Part shown: positions 44,777 to 53,778 of the stretch, piece by piece
How the letters are laid out: each line of letters begins with the position of its first letter
Numbering within the stretch: the stretch's first letter is position 1
Source of the DNA: Chryseobacterium vrystaatense
GTDB lineage: Bacteria; Bacteroidota; Bacteroidia; Flavobacteriales; Weeksellaceae
Direction: 5' to 3'
Assembly: GCF_000737765.1 (NCBI RefSeq)
Contig: NZ_JPRI01000001.1
Coordinates: 558,001 to 622,000 of the forward strand
Length of the DNA: 64,000 nucleotides
Made by a program: the position numbers and the translations under genes
The notes under the pieces: generated by a model
What the model was told of the DNA's origin: nothing
Databases searched by the model: none
What the model saw: the letters and a program-made list of their open reading frames with translations, nothing else

Positions 44777-44942
44777 TTAAATAAAAATAGGTGTCAAACC
44801 ATTGGTAATATTGCCCGGCAATCCTGAAACATTTGCATATTTTATATTATTAACCAGGGACACACTATCCGCTGAAGGAAATACATAATCTCCGGTAAAA
44901 ACACAGTTTTGAAACAGAGCGTGAGTCAGCTTGTCAATGCTT
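44777..44942 (-). pseudogene. C-terminal remnant of a second beta-helix gene
   Basis: The minus-strand frame with stop 44779-44777 reads LTHALFQNCVFTGDYVFPSA, then DSVSLVNNIKYANVSGLPGN, nearly the same as the last 50 residues of the beta-helix protein at 42286-44283. Homology stops abruptly near 44940, so about 92% of the gene is gone. The preserved frame and good identity suggest a fairly recent duplication followed by deletion. Confidence 0.85.
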
Positions 44943-45047
44943 TACTTTGAAAACAAAACAACTGATTTTCAACAAATTAAAAACAAATAAATAAAATCCC
45001 TGTCAGGATTCACGAACCTTTTCGACAGTATTTGTGTAACAAATAAT

Positions 45048-45076
45048 AATACCAGATAGTCTTGCTATCTGGTATT
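45048..45076 (-). terminator. Terminator after the NRPS-like gene
   Basis: AATACCAGATAG (45048-45059) and CTATCTGGTATT (45065-45076), perfect 12-bp stem and 5-base loop. Confidence 0.82.
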
Positions 45077-45095
45077 TACTCTATAACATTAATAG

Positions 45096-48000
45096 TTACG
45101 AAACAGGAATTCCTAAATATTTGAGATAGGCATCCAGCATTTTTTTATCAAATACCGGTTCCTCAATTCGAGAATTTTCCAGAAACTGAATCACATTCGA
45201 ACAATCCCAGACATAGGTATTCTGATACAACTCCACCGTAGAAAGCCCTTCATGCATATTGTCTTTGAAAAGACTTGTCAGTGGGTACAGCCGGTTCTTA
45301 CTGTCATCCTCCCACTGTTTTCTCCATTCTTTGTAGGGAAGTCCTTCCAGGGTAAGGGGATAATATTTCTTCAGCAGATCAAAGAAGCTTTCCAGAGTGA
45401 GATTGGTTTCCGGTCTGGCAATAAGGTTAAATTTTTTCCCTACCGCTTCTTTATTTTTTGTGATGTGAGCCATGGCTTTGGTCATATAGTCTACCGTGAT
45501 CAGCCCTTCTCTCAATTCTGTGAGTAGAGGATAGGATTTGAATTCCACACAGTTTTTCACTAAACCAGACCACCACTGATAAGGAGCACTTGCTCCTGTT
45601 TCACTATGGCACATTGCGTAGCCCAGACGGTAAGTAATCAATGGAAGTCCTTCTTTAGCGGCCAGATCAGCTACAGCTTCCATTACCCATTTACTTCTTA
45701 CATACCCAATATCCTTACTTACAGACATCAGATTCTGTTCAATATCATCGCTTTCCAACATCACTGTTTTTCCCGTGAATATATGTCCCCAACTGTAAAC
45801 AGAAATAGTCGACAATAGCGCAAGGCATTTGGTCTTTTCAGCACCGGCAAGTTTTATAATCTCTCTCAATCCTTCGACGTTAGGAGCTTTCATATAAGAA
45901 TATGGCTCTATGAAATTTACAGAGCTGCCTGAATGGTAGATAAGGTCAAGCATCCCTGCAAGACTTTTGAACTTTTCATCAGAAAGGCCTAGCAATGGAA
46001 GAGACAGATCGCCTATTACCGGAATGATTCTTGGCTTCTGTTCTTCTTTTCTTTCAATATTGTATTGTTTAAAGCAATGGTCTATTTTTTCTACTGCATG
46101 GAATTCATCCTGAGCTCTTACAAGACAATAAATATCTGCGTTTGTAGTATCTAAAAGTTCCTGAAGTAAATGAATTCCGACAAATCCGGTGACTCCTGTT
46201 ACAAACAAGGTCTTTGGATTCTCTAATTGTTTAGGATCAAAACCTCCGGCGAAAACAGTTCCCGGTGCAAGATAGACGTCTTGCTGCAAGGCTACGTAGG
46301 GCTCTACATCTTCTTCAGGAATAGCTTCACGGGCTTCTTTCGCTCTTCGGATCAATTCACCGGCGAGCTGCTTAAGGACAGGAAACTGGTAGACATCCCG
46401 CATATAGACTTTGGTATCAACTTTTGAATTCAGTGCTGTGGCTACTATAGCTACTAAAAGGGAATTCCCTCCGATATCAAAAAAATTATCCGTTATGTTG
46501 ATCACAGGTCGTTCCAGTTCCTCAGCCCAGATATCCGCAATAATTCTCTCTGTCTCATTTGTAGGCGGTTCTGTGGAAATGAGTTCATTTGCCTCTTTAT
46601 CTGCGAGTTCTTTTAAGAAATGGGTATCTGTTTTTCCATTGGCTGTAAGTGGTATCTTATCAACATTTACGATCTGAGCAGGAATCATATACCCCGGTAA
46701 TTCTTCTTTAAGCTGTTGTCTCAACCATACGGCGTCTGTCTTTTCTCCGGATTTCATCACGACAAAAGCTACGATATACTTATTATTTCCAGTACTGTCT
46801 TTTGTGATGACAGCAGCCTCCTGTACTCCTTCGAGTCTGGGCAGAGTCCTTTCTATTTCTCCCAATTCGACACGGAACCCTCTAATCTTTACCTGATTGT
46901 CTATTCTTCCTAAAAACTCAATATTACCGTCAGATTTCCAACGGGCAAGATCGCCTGTACGGTATATCTTTTCATTTTCACTGAATGGGCTGGTAATGAA
47001 TTTTGCGGCTGTCAGTTCCTCATTATTAAGATATCCCTTAGCCAAAAGTATTCCTCCAATATGCAGTTCTCCTACTGCTCCTACTGGTAGCAATTCATTA
47101 TTTTCTCCTAAAATATAAGCTTTTGCGTTGGCAACCGGTTTTCCGATCGATGGAATGTATTCTCCATTCACATCTTTTACTTTCCTGAACGTAGCATAGA
47201 CTGTACATTCTGTAGGACCATAGTAATCAACCAGTTCATAACTTAATTCGCTTGTGAGTACAGGTTTGAGCTTTTCCCCACCGGTAAACAGAAATTTAAG
47301 CTGAAGGTCTGTATAATTTCTGGTTTCATTGACAAAAGAAGGAACAAGAACAGAAGGAACGAAGCCATGGGTAATATGATTTTTCCGGAAATACTTTACA
47401 AGTTCGGCAGCCTCTACCCGATCTTCATTATCTGCAATAAAGATCATCGCTCCGGCAGTAAGCGCTGACCAGGTTTCCCAGACCGAGATATCAAATGCCA
47501 GTCCCGCAACAAGGGTAAGCCGCGATGTATGGTCAACATGAAAATGATGATTGTGCCAGGTTACAAGATGCTGAATACTGTGATGTGAAATCATCACTCC
47601 TTTTGGGTTTCCAGTGGAACCGGATGTATAGATTGTATAGGCTAATGCATCCTGATGAAGTTCAATATCAGGATGTTCTTCGGATAGATGAGAATGATTT
47701 TCCAGATGGTCAAGGTGAAAAATTTCAGCATCAATTCCTTCTCCCAACAGATTTCCCCGCACCCCATCTGTCAGTATAATAACCGCTGAGGTATCTTTGA
47801 GGATATATTCTGCTCTTTTTACAGGATAGGAAGGATCTACAGGTACATAGGCCGCTCCTGTTTTCAGTACGCCAAGGATCGCCACAAGCCATTCCATTGA
47901 GCGGTCGAGCCAGACAGGTACGTACATCCCTTCCTTGACACCTTTTTCCATGAGAATATGAGCAAGCTGGCTGCTTTTCCTGTCAAGGTCACTATAGGTA

Positions 48001-48203
48001 ATGTGCTTATCCTGATAAACAGCGGCTATATTTTCAGGATGAAGAGATACCTGCTTTCTGAAAAGTGAAACCAGTGTTTCTTCTTCAGGATAATCCCATC
48101 CCGTTGTATTGAAATGGTCGAGAAGTTTTTTACGGTCCTCAGCGGATAAAAGAACCTGCACACCAGCTTGTTGTCCTGATGATGCTGATAATGTATTGAG
48201 CAT
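45096..48203 (-). CDS. Stand-alone NRPS-like enzyme: adenylation, carrier and thioester-reductase domains
   Basis: About 1035 residues from ATG 48203. Domains: adenylation at about 40-540 (AYTIYTSGSTGNPKGVMISH core A3, YYGPTECTVY, YRTGDLARW, the final Lys motif NGKTD); peptidyl carrier at about 545-625 (DNFFDIGGNSLLVAIV, Ser for phosphopantetheine); NAD(P)H thioester reductase at about 665-1035 (TGVTGFVGIHLLQELL). No condensation domain. It should activate one amino or aryl acid and release it as an aldehyde or alcohol. Likely pocket residues include Asp, Ile and Trp of FDISVWE and Phe in FLFTGG; I do not know the substrate. Confidence 0.93.
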   Translation of the reverse strand: MLNTLSASSGQQAGVQVLLSAEDRKKLLDHFNTTGWDYPEEETLVSLFRKQVSLHPENIAAVYQDKHITYSDLDRKSSQLAHILMEKGVKEGMYVPVWLDRSMEWLVAILGVLKTGAAYVPVDPSYPVKRAEYILKDTSAVIILTDGVRGNLLGEGIDAEIFHLDHLENHSHLSEEHPDIELHQDALAYTIYTSGSTGNPKGVMISHHSIQHLVTWHNHHFHVDHTSRLTLVAGLAFDISVWETWSALTAGAMIFIADNEDRVEAAELVKYFRKNHITHGFVPSVLVPSFVNETRNYTDLQLKFLFTGGEKLKPVLTSELSYELVDYYGPTECTVYATFRKVKDVNGEYIPSIGKPVANAKAYILGENNELLPVGAVGELHIGGILLAKGYLNNEELTAAKFITSPFSENEKIYRTGDLARWKSDGNIEFLGRIDNQVKIRGFRVELGEIERTLPRLEGVQEAAVITKDSTGNNKYIVAFVVMKSGEKTDAVWLRQQLKEELPGYMIPAQIVNVDKIPLTANGKTDTHFLKELADKEANELISTEPPTNETERIIADIWAEELERPVINITDNFFDIGGNSLLVAIVATALNSKVDTKVYMRDVYQFPVLKQLAGELIRRAKEAREAIPEEDVEPYVALQQDVYLAPGTVFAGGFDPKQLENPKTLFVTGVTGFVGIHLLQELLDTTNADIYCLVRAQDEFHAVEKIDHCFKQYNIERKEEQKPRIIPVIGDLSLPLLGLSDEKFKSLAGMLDLIYHSGSSVNFIEPYSYMKAPNVEGLREIIKLAGAEKTKCLALLSTISVYSWGHIFTGKTVMLESDDIEQNLMSVSKDIGYVRSKWVMEAVADLAAKEGLPLITYRLGYAMCHSETGASAPYQWWSGLVKNCVEFKSYPLLTELREGLITVDYMTKAMAHITKNKEAVGKKFNLIARPETNLTLESFFDLLKKYYPLTLEGLPYKEWRKQWEDDSKNRLYPLTSLFKDNMHEGLSTVELYQNTYVWDCSNVIQFLENSRIEEPVFDKKMLDAYLKYLGIPVS

Positions 48204-48605
48204 ATTAGTTTTTCGTTTTGGTTGATGATAAATGGTCAGAATGATCCGCATACACAGCAGAACTGTAGACTTATTCAGAATGGTCTACTACAAATCAAAC
48301 GATAAAGAATATGATTAATTCTTAAACATTACTATTTAAGACCATGTGGCTAGGTCTTGTTCATCAATTTGTCTTTCATAATGCAATATTTTTAATAATT
48401 TGGTAATCAAATTTAACATAATATTTTAAATGAAAGATTAAGCATTTCTTATTTTATCCCAAAAAAGAGAAATAATTTAGATATATCTATTCATCAACTG
48501 ATAAGATAAGACATAATAAATGGTGGGAAATATTAAAGCAATTTACTTTTTTCTTTAAGACCTAAACATCAAAAAATGTGTTATTTATCGATTGACAATA
48601 GGAAA
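48204..48605. other. Intergenic, no gene seen
   Basis: About 400 AT-rich bases between the NRPS-like start and the comM remnant. No good ORF, no clean TAnnTTTG element. The only structure is an imperfect hairpin near 48335-48352 (AAGACC paired with GGTCTT). It may hold the NRPS promoter of an unusual type. Confidence 0.5.
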
Positions 48606-49283
48606 CTAAACGTTCCAAAATTCTCTATCCAAACTTCTGTACTGTATGGCTTCTGAAATATGATGAGAAAGTATATTTTCGGTTCCTTCGAGATCAGCAA
48701 TGGTTCTGGCCACTTTAAGGATCCGGTCATAGGCTCTCGCGGAAAGATTCAACTTTTCCATAGCCATCCTGATAAGATTAAGCGATGTTTCATCAAGGCT
48801 GCAAAACGCTTCGGTTTCTTTAGGTCCTATTTGGGCATTATAACTGATATTAAGCGCCTTATACCGTTCATTCTGAATATGACGAGCTTTTAATACCCGT
48901 TCCCGTATATCTTCACTTTTCTCTCCTTTCCTTTTTTCAGCGAGCTGTTCAAATTCTACTTTCTGCACTTCAATATGAATATCTATCCTGTCTAATAAAG
49001 GTCCGGAAAGTTTGTTCATATACCTTTGCATTTCATAAACGGAGGACGTATTGCCGGGATCATCGGGAAAAAAACCGCTGGGGCTGGGGTTCATGGAAGC
49101 AATCAGCATAAAACTGGCAGGATAATTCACTGTAAATCTTGCTCTGGAAATGGTGACTTCACGGTCTTCGAGGGGCTGTCTCATTACTTCCAAAACGGTT
49201 CTTTTAAATTCAGGCATTTCATCCAGAAACAGAACACCGTTGTGTGCCAGTGAAATTTCTCCGGGTTGAGGATAGCTGCCACC
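48606..49283 (-). pseudogene. comM: 3' part of comM (yifB), cut by a Tn7-like transposon
   Basis: 225 C-terminal residues of the Mg-chelatase-like AAA+ helicase that promotes branch migration in natural transformation. The remnant begins at GGSYPQPGEISLAHNGVLFLDE, that is at the conserved ALVGGGS glycine run, and continues through the RPLEDREVTISRA-like region to the C-terminal Mg-chelatase domain. About 280 N-terminal residues, including Walker A, are absent from the window. Upstream in-frame codons (about 19 residues) come from the transposon end. The gene is therefore inactive. Confidence 0.93.
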
Positions 49284-49304
49284 TGTCAAATATAAAATAT
49301 AATG
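49281..49304 (+). repeat. Left transposon terminus
   Basis: TGTCAAATATAAAATATAATG begins at 49284 (TGT terminus as in Tn7). It is preceded by comM sequence ACC (GGT on the coding strand). Two loosely similar 34-base stretches start at 49302 and 49347, both ATGC...AAAAA...ACAG; they may be TnsB-binding sites, a weak call. Confidence 0.7.
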
Positions 49305-49366
49305 CAAAAAAAGAGCAACTAAACTCACAAAACAGCACACAAGATGATGCTAAAAATAGTTGCCAA

Positions 49367-50095
49367 GTGACTCGCGACAGGGGGGATTTACTAGAAGAAG
49401 ATGCAAATTTTAGTAAACGCGTGAGAGAAATTACCGCAAAGAGATTTTCTTTGACTGGGGTAGTAAATTCGAAAAGGCTCAAAACAACAATTCAATTTGA
49501 ATCATCGTTGGAAAGGGATTTTATCTATTTGCTAGAGTATGACGATAATGTAAAGTATTATTTAGAACAACCCTTAGAAATTAAGTATGTCGACTCTCAA
49601 GGTAATGATAGACGATATTATCCTGATTTTTTAATAGAATATTTTAATGAACAAATTCCAAGGTTAGTAGAGATTAAGTACGAAAGTACGTTAATCAGTA
49701 AAGGTGCGGAACTTCGTGAAAAATTTCATGCAGCAAAACTATTTTGCGAAAACAAAGGCTTTGAATTTTGCGTTATTACCGATTTACAAATTAGATCTGA
49801 AAGGGTTATAGAACTAAATAATTATAAATTTATAGACAGATACAAAAATTTTTTTTGTAATATTAATAAAGAAGACAGTGCATTTCCTGAGTTTAATACA
49901 GATCTTCAATTGCTATTTTCAGAAATGGAAAAACAAAAGAAAATTACCGTTGAAAATTTACTTAATGAAATTACGGATGATAAAGAGAAACAAGCTGAAT
50001 TAATTTTCTTAACTTGGTATATGGTATCAAATAATTTCCTTTATACTAATTTAAAGGAAAAGCTAACTTTAAAATCTTTGATATGGCTTCCTTAA
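49367..50095 (+). CDS. tnsA: TnsA-like transposon endonuclease
   Basis: About 242 residues from GTG 49367; the frame is open upstream through the transposon end into comM, where a GTG at 49244 is not credible. Cuts the 5' ends of the transposon with TnsB. The restriction-like fold shows FESSLERDFIYLLEYDD (catalytic Glu), RYYPDFLIEYF (Asp) and VEIKYEST (Glu-x-Lys). Beginning ITAKRFSLTGVVNSKRLKTTI is typical. Its end overlaps tnsB by 13 bases. Confidence 0.88.
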   Translation: MTRDRGDLLEEDANFSKRVREITAKRFSLTGVVNSKRLKTTIQFESSLERDFIYLLEYDDNVKYYLEQPLEIKYVDSQGNDRRYYPDFLIEYFNEQIPRLVEIKYESTLISKGAELREKFHAAKLFCENKGFEFCVITDLQIRSERVIELNNYKFIDRYKNFFCNINKEDSAFPEFNTDLQLLFSEMEKQKKITVENLLNEITDDKEKQAELIFLTWYMVSNNFLYTNLKEKLTLKSLIWLP

Positions 50096-51954
50096 AATTT
50101 GTTCCTGGTACAAAAGTCCTTTATAATAATCAACCTGCAGTTATTCTTAAAATTGTTGATGTGAATTTAATCACAATTCAGTCATTGCAGACCAATGTAT
50201 TGCATAGTGTACCTCCGAAAGATCTGCAAGCGGTAAACAATGAATCCGGCCATAATACAAATACTTCAATCGAAGTTATGACGGATTTAGAATGGAACAC
50301 GGCTGTTTACAGGCATGAGATTGTCAAAAATATTCTTGACAATCAATTATCTACAGAAGAAATAAAAGATATAGCTGCAAAGAATAAAGTTCATTATTCA
50401 ACCATATATCGCTGGATAAAAAAATTCAATTCTGAAGGCAGTATAAGTGCACTTAGCGCAAAGAAAAGAACAGGCGGAAAAAATAAAAGTAGATTAGACT
50501 TACACTTAGATAGCCTTGTTAATGAAACAATTGCCAATATATACTTAGACTCATCTAAAAAATCTATTACGAAAGTGATAAGAGAAATCACTCTGCGATG
50601 CAAAGAACTAGATTTGATTCCTCCTCATAAAAATACGATAAGAAATCGTATTAAAAACCTATCCGATGAAGAGGTGCTAAAAGCCAGATTCGGAACGAAA
50701 GCTGCAAGGGATAAGTTTGACCCTATTAAAGGTAATTTTCCTGGGGCTAACTTTCCACTCTCTGTTGTCCAAATTGATCATACTACGGTAGATATAATTT
50801 TAGTTGACGAGCTTTATCGCAAGCCATTTAAGCGCCCTATACTTACTGTTGCAATTGATGTTTTTAGTAGAATGGTGGTAGGATTTCATTTATCATTTGA
50901 TCCCCCGGGGGAAATGGGCACCGGCATCTGTATAGCAAACGCAATTTTGACTAAGGATTTATTATTAGATAAATACGGTATTCAAGGTGATTGGCCGTGT
51001 TGGGGCACGATGGCGACAATTCATTTAGATAACGCGAAGGAATTTAGAGGAAACATGTTAAAAAAGGCCTGTCAAAATTATGGAATAAATATAGAACATA
51101 GACCTATAGCTACTCCCCATTGGGGTGGTCATGTTGAAAGATTATTAGGCACCTTCTCAAAAGAGATTCACAATCTTTCCGGTTCTACTTTTTCGAAAAT
51201 TAGTGACCGAGAAAACTACAATTCAGTTGAAAAAGCATCATTAACCATAAGTGAATTTGAGAAGTGGTTGACAATTTATATTGTAAATGTTTATCATCAG
51301 AAAGTACATTCTTCGATAATGATGTCACCTTTAGAAAAATATAAAAGTGGAATTTTCGGGTTAAATGGCGAAACTGGCACTGGGCTACCACCAAAACTAT
51401 TTAATGAAAGAAGAATTAAGCTTGATTTCATGCCTTTTGTTGAAAGGACAATTCAAGAGTATGGTGTGTTAATAGATCATATAACATATTATGACGATAT
51501 ACTTAGAAAATACATTCATTCTAGAGAAGATTCCAGTAAATACAGTAAAAAGCAAAAATATATTTTTAAGAGAGATCCGAGAGATATAAGCATTATATAT
51601 TTTTATGATCCAGTATTAAATGATTATTTTGAAATACCTTATAGAGATACGTCAAAACCACCAATCTCTATTTGGGAGTTTAATGAAGTTGTAACGAAAC
51701 TTCAAAAATCAAACCTAGCAGTAGATGAAGATTCAATCTTTGAAGCCTATAAAGAGATGGATGAAATTGAAATGAAAGCAATAAGAGAAACAAAAAGACT
51801 TAAACGCTTTTCAAGATTATCTGATAAAAGAAATGAAGAAATTCATAGTAATACGAAAACCACACTTCATAAAAGTGAGTTTTTACAAGAATCCATAGAT
51901 ATAAAATCAATACAACCTTTTGATGAAATCGATGATGAAGCATTTACATCCTAA
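50083..51954 (+). CDS. tnsB: TnsB-like DDE transposase
   Basis: 623 residues. N-terminal helix-turn-helix region (IAAKNKVHYSTIYRWIKKFN) then the retroviral-integrase-like core: first Asp in VVQIDHTTVDI, second in IHLDNAKEFRG, Glu in HWGGHVERLLGTF; a Mu-type C-terminal beta-barrel follows (YFYDPVLNDYFEIPYRD). Joins transposon 3' ends to target DNA. Its 3' end overlaps the tnsC start; TnsA and TnsB form the heteromeric transposase. Confidence 0.93.
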   Translation: MASLKFVPGTKVLYNNQPAVILKIVDVNLITIQSLQTNVLHSVPPKDLQAVNNESGHNTNTSIEVMTDLEWNTAVYRHEIVKNILDNQLSTEEIKDIAAKNKVHYSTIYRWIKKFNSEGSISALSAKKRTGGKNKSRLDLHLDSLVNETIANIYLDSSKKSITKVIREITLRCKELDLIPPHKNTIRNRIKNLSDEEVLKARFGTKAARDKFDPIKGNFPGANFPLSVVQIDHTTVDIILVDELYRKPFKRPILTVAIDVFSRMVVGFHLSFDPPGEMGTGICIANAILTKDLLLDKYGIQGDWPCWGTMATIHLDNAKEFRGNMLKKACQNYGINIEHRPIATPHWGGHVERLLGTFSKEIHNLSGSTFSKISDRENYNSVEKASLTISEFEKWLTIYIVNVYHQKVHSSIMMSPLEKYKSGIFGLNGETGTGLPPKLFNERRIKLDFMPFVERTIQEYGVLIDHITYYDDILRKYIHSREDSSKYSKKQKYIFKRDPRDISIIYFYDPVLNDYFEIPYRDTSKPPISIWEFNEVVTKLQKSNLAVDEDSIFEAYKEMDEIEMKAIRETKRLKRFSRLSDKRNEEIHSNTKTTLHKSEFLQESIDIKSIQPFDEIDDEAFTS

Positions 51955-52819
51955 AACAGAAGAATTTATTAATTCTTCAACCGATTCTGAACGGATTAAT
52001 CATCTTAGAAAACCTCGGTGGATCGGATATACTGGCGCAAAGAAAGTTCATAATAAGTTGGATGAACTTAGAAATTATCCCACTAATTTACGCATGCCAA
52101 ACCTTTTACTTGTCGGGGATTCTAATAATGGCAAAACCGCCATGTTAAACAGGTTTGCAATGATGAATCCCTCTTTCGTAGAAGAGGAAACGCAAGAATT
52201 ATTTTTACCAGTCCTCATGATTCAAGCGCCTCCGGAACCCGATGAAAAAAGATTTTATAATACTATTTTAGATAGCTTACATTCTCCCTATAAAATATCT
52301 GAAAAAGCAGAATTGAGACAGCAAAGAGTTATACATCTACTTCAAAAGTTAAAGGTTAAACTTTTAATTATAGATGAGATACATCATCTTCTTGCTGGCA
52401 CCATGAGTAAACAGAGATTATTTTTGAACGTGATAAAGTATCTTTCAAATGAGCTGAAAATTTCGCTTGTTTGTGCTGGAACACGAGAAGCCTTTAACGC
52501 CATCCAAACTGATCCCCAATTAGCTAATCGATTTGAACCAAGAGTATTATCGAAATGGAGGAACGATGAAGAATATTTGAGACTTTTGACCAGCTTTGAA
52601 AGAATTCTACCTCTAAAGAAGCCATCATATCTTATAGAAAGTTCAATTTCTTCCATCATACTTTCGAAAAGTGAGGGTTTATTAGGCGAAGTATCAAAGA
52701 TTTTAGAATTGTCAGCTATTCTAGCTATTGAGTCTGGAGTTGAAACGATAAGTAAAAATATAATTGAGAATATAGATTACACTCCTCCTAGCGATAGGAA
52801 AAAAATGATTTTCAGATGA
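51932..52819 (+). CDS. tnsC: TnsC-like AAA+ regulator
   Basis: About 295 residues; ATG 51923, 51932 and 51935 are all possible and all lie inside the tnsB end (overlap about 20-30 bases). Walker A LLVGDSNNGKTAMLN at about 65-78, Walker B KLLIIDEIHHLLAGTMSKQ, sensor region SLVCAGTREA. TniB/TnsC links target selectors to the transposase and holds target immunity. The stop overlaps the tniQ start by 4 bases (ATGA). Confidence 0.93.
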   Translation: MMKHLHPKTEEFINSSTDSERINHLRKPRWIGYTGAKKVHNKLDELRNYPTNLRMPNLLLVGDSNNGKTAMLNRFAMMNPSFVEEETQELFLPVLMIQAPPEPDEKRFYNTILDSLHSPYKISEKAELRQQRVIHLLQKLKVKLLIIDEIHHLLAGTMSKQRLFLNVIKYLSNELKISLVCAGTREAFNAIQTDPQLANRFEPRVLSKWRNDEEYLRLLTSFERILPLKKPSYLIESSISSIILSKSEGLLGEVSKILELSAILAIESGVETISKNIIENIDYTPPSDRKKMIFR

Positions 52820-53778
52820 CAAAGAAATATGTTATCCCAGGCTATATACCACCAGAAGAAGATGAGATATTATCAAGCTGGATCTTTCGCTTAGCTCGCT
52901 CTCATAAAATGAAACCTTTCACATTTGCAAAATATGGCTTAGAAGTGCCAGACTTGTGGAATAGGGATTTCGATAAGTTCTATAACCAAAAACTAGTTGA
53001 TCTACTTACAACCCTGACACCATTAAATCATTGTAAAATTAATTCTCTTCATCTAATTTCTTATCAAGATATAATTTTTAATTCTAAAATAAATTCAGCC
53101 TTTACAGAAGGTATATTAAATGTTGGTGTAGAACATAGAATGAGGAATAATAAAGGGCTGTTAGCCTGTCCTCTTTGTTTAAGTAAAAAAGAATTTTATA
53201 AAAAAAGTTGGCGATTAGTGAGCTCTATAGTATGTACTGACTGTCTCTGCAATCTAATCGATGAATGTCCGGACTGTAAAATGCCTATTGTATTCCAAAG
53301 ATTAGATATTGGAAAAAAAGATGTATATCTTGAAAAACCTATGTATTTATGTTGGAACTGCAATAATGATCTTCGCAAAAATTATACTTTAATCGACAAA
53401 AATTCGGATATTTTCAAATATCAAGAATACATTAACAGAACTATAGAATATGGTTATAACAAAAATACCCAATATTCATTTAATTATTTTAGCGTTCTAT
53501 TCTCAATTTTGAGAAAATCCCGCTCTAACTCAACAAAATTTTTTCGACTTAGAGAAGCCTTTACTAAAGAATTTGAAATTAGTAGTGATGAGTTAAGTAT
53601 TCATAACTTTGAATTATCATTACAATTAAGAAAGCTTCTTCTTCCTTTGATTTACAATCTACTTTCTGATTTAGATCAAAATTTTATACCTTTTTGCGAA
53701 AGAAATTTTATTCGAATTAGCGATATAAGAAGTGACGGTCAACCACTACCATTTTGGATATTTAATAAGTTCAGGTAA
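52816..53778 (+). CDS. tniQ: TniQ target-selection protein
   Basis: 320 residues, shorter than Tn7 TnsD (about 500). N-terminal TniQ motif EDEILSSWIFRLARSHKM, then four CxxC pairs: CPLC, CTDC, CPDC, CWNC, which should bind two zinc ions. No long C-terminal DNA-binding extension as in TnsD, so if it recognises comM it does so in a compact form. Its 3' end overlaps the convergent tnsE-like gene by 8 bases. Confidence 0.9.
   Translation: MTKKYVIPGYIPPEEDEILSSWIFRLARSHKMKPFTFAKYGLEVPDLWNRDFDKFYNQKLVDLLTTLTPLNHCKINSLHLISYQDIIFNSKINSAFTEGILNVGVEHRMRNNKGLLACPLCLSKKEFYKKSWRLVSSIVCTDCLCNLIDECPDCKMPIVFQRLDIGKKDVYLEKPMYLCWNCNNDLRKNYTLIDKNSDIFKYQEYINRTIEYGYNKNTQYSFNYFSVLFSILRKSRSNSTKFFRLREAFTKEFEISSDELSIHNFELSLQLRKLLLPLIYNLLSDLDQNFIPFCERNFIRISDIRSDGQPLPFWIFNKFR

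Noticed and set aside
49284-49340. First 19 residues of the comM-side reading frame
   Set aside because: They are translated from transposon end sequence, not comM.
49244-49366. TnsA start inside comM
   Set aside because: The frame is open across the transposon end, but a start outside the element cannot be native; GTG 49367 is the first credible internal start.
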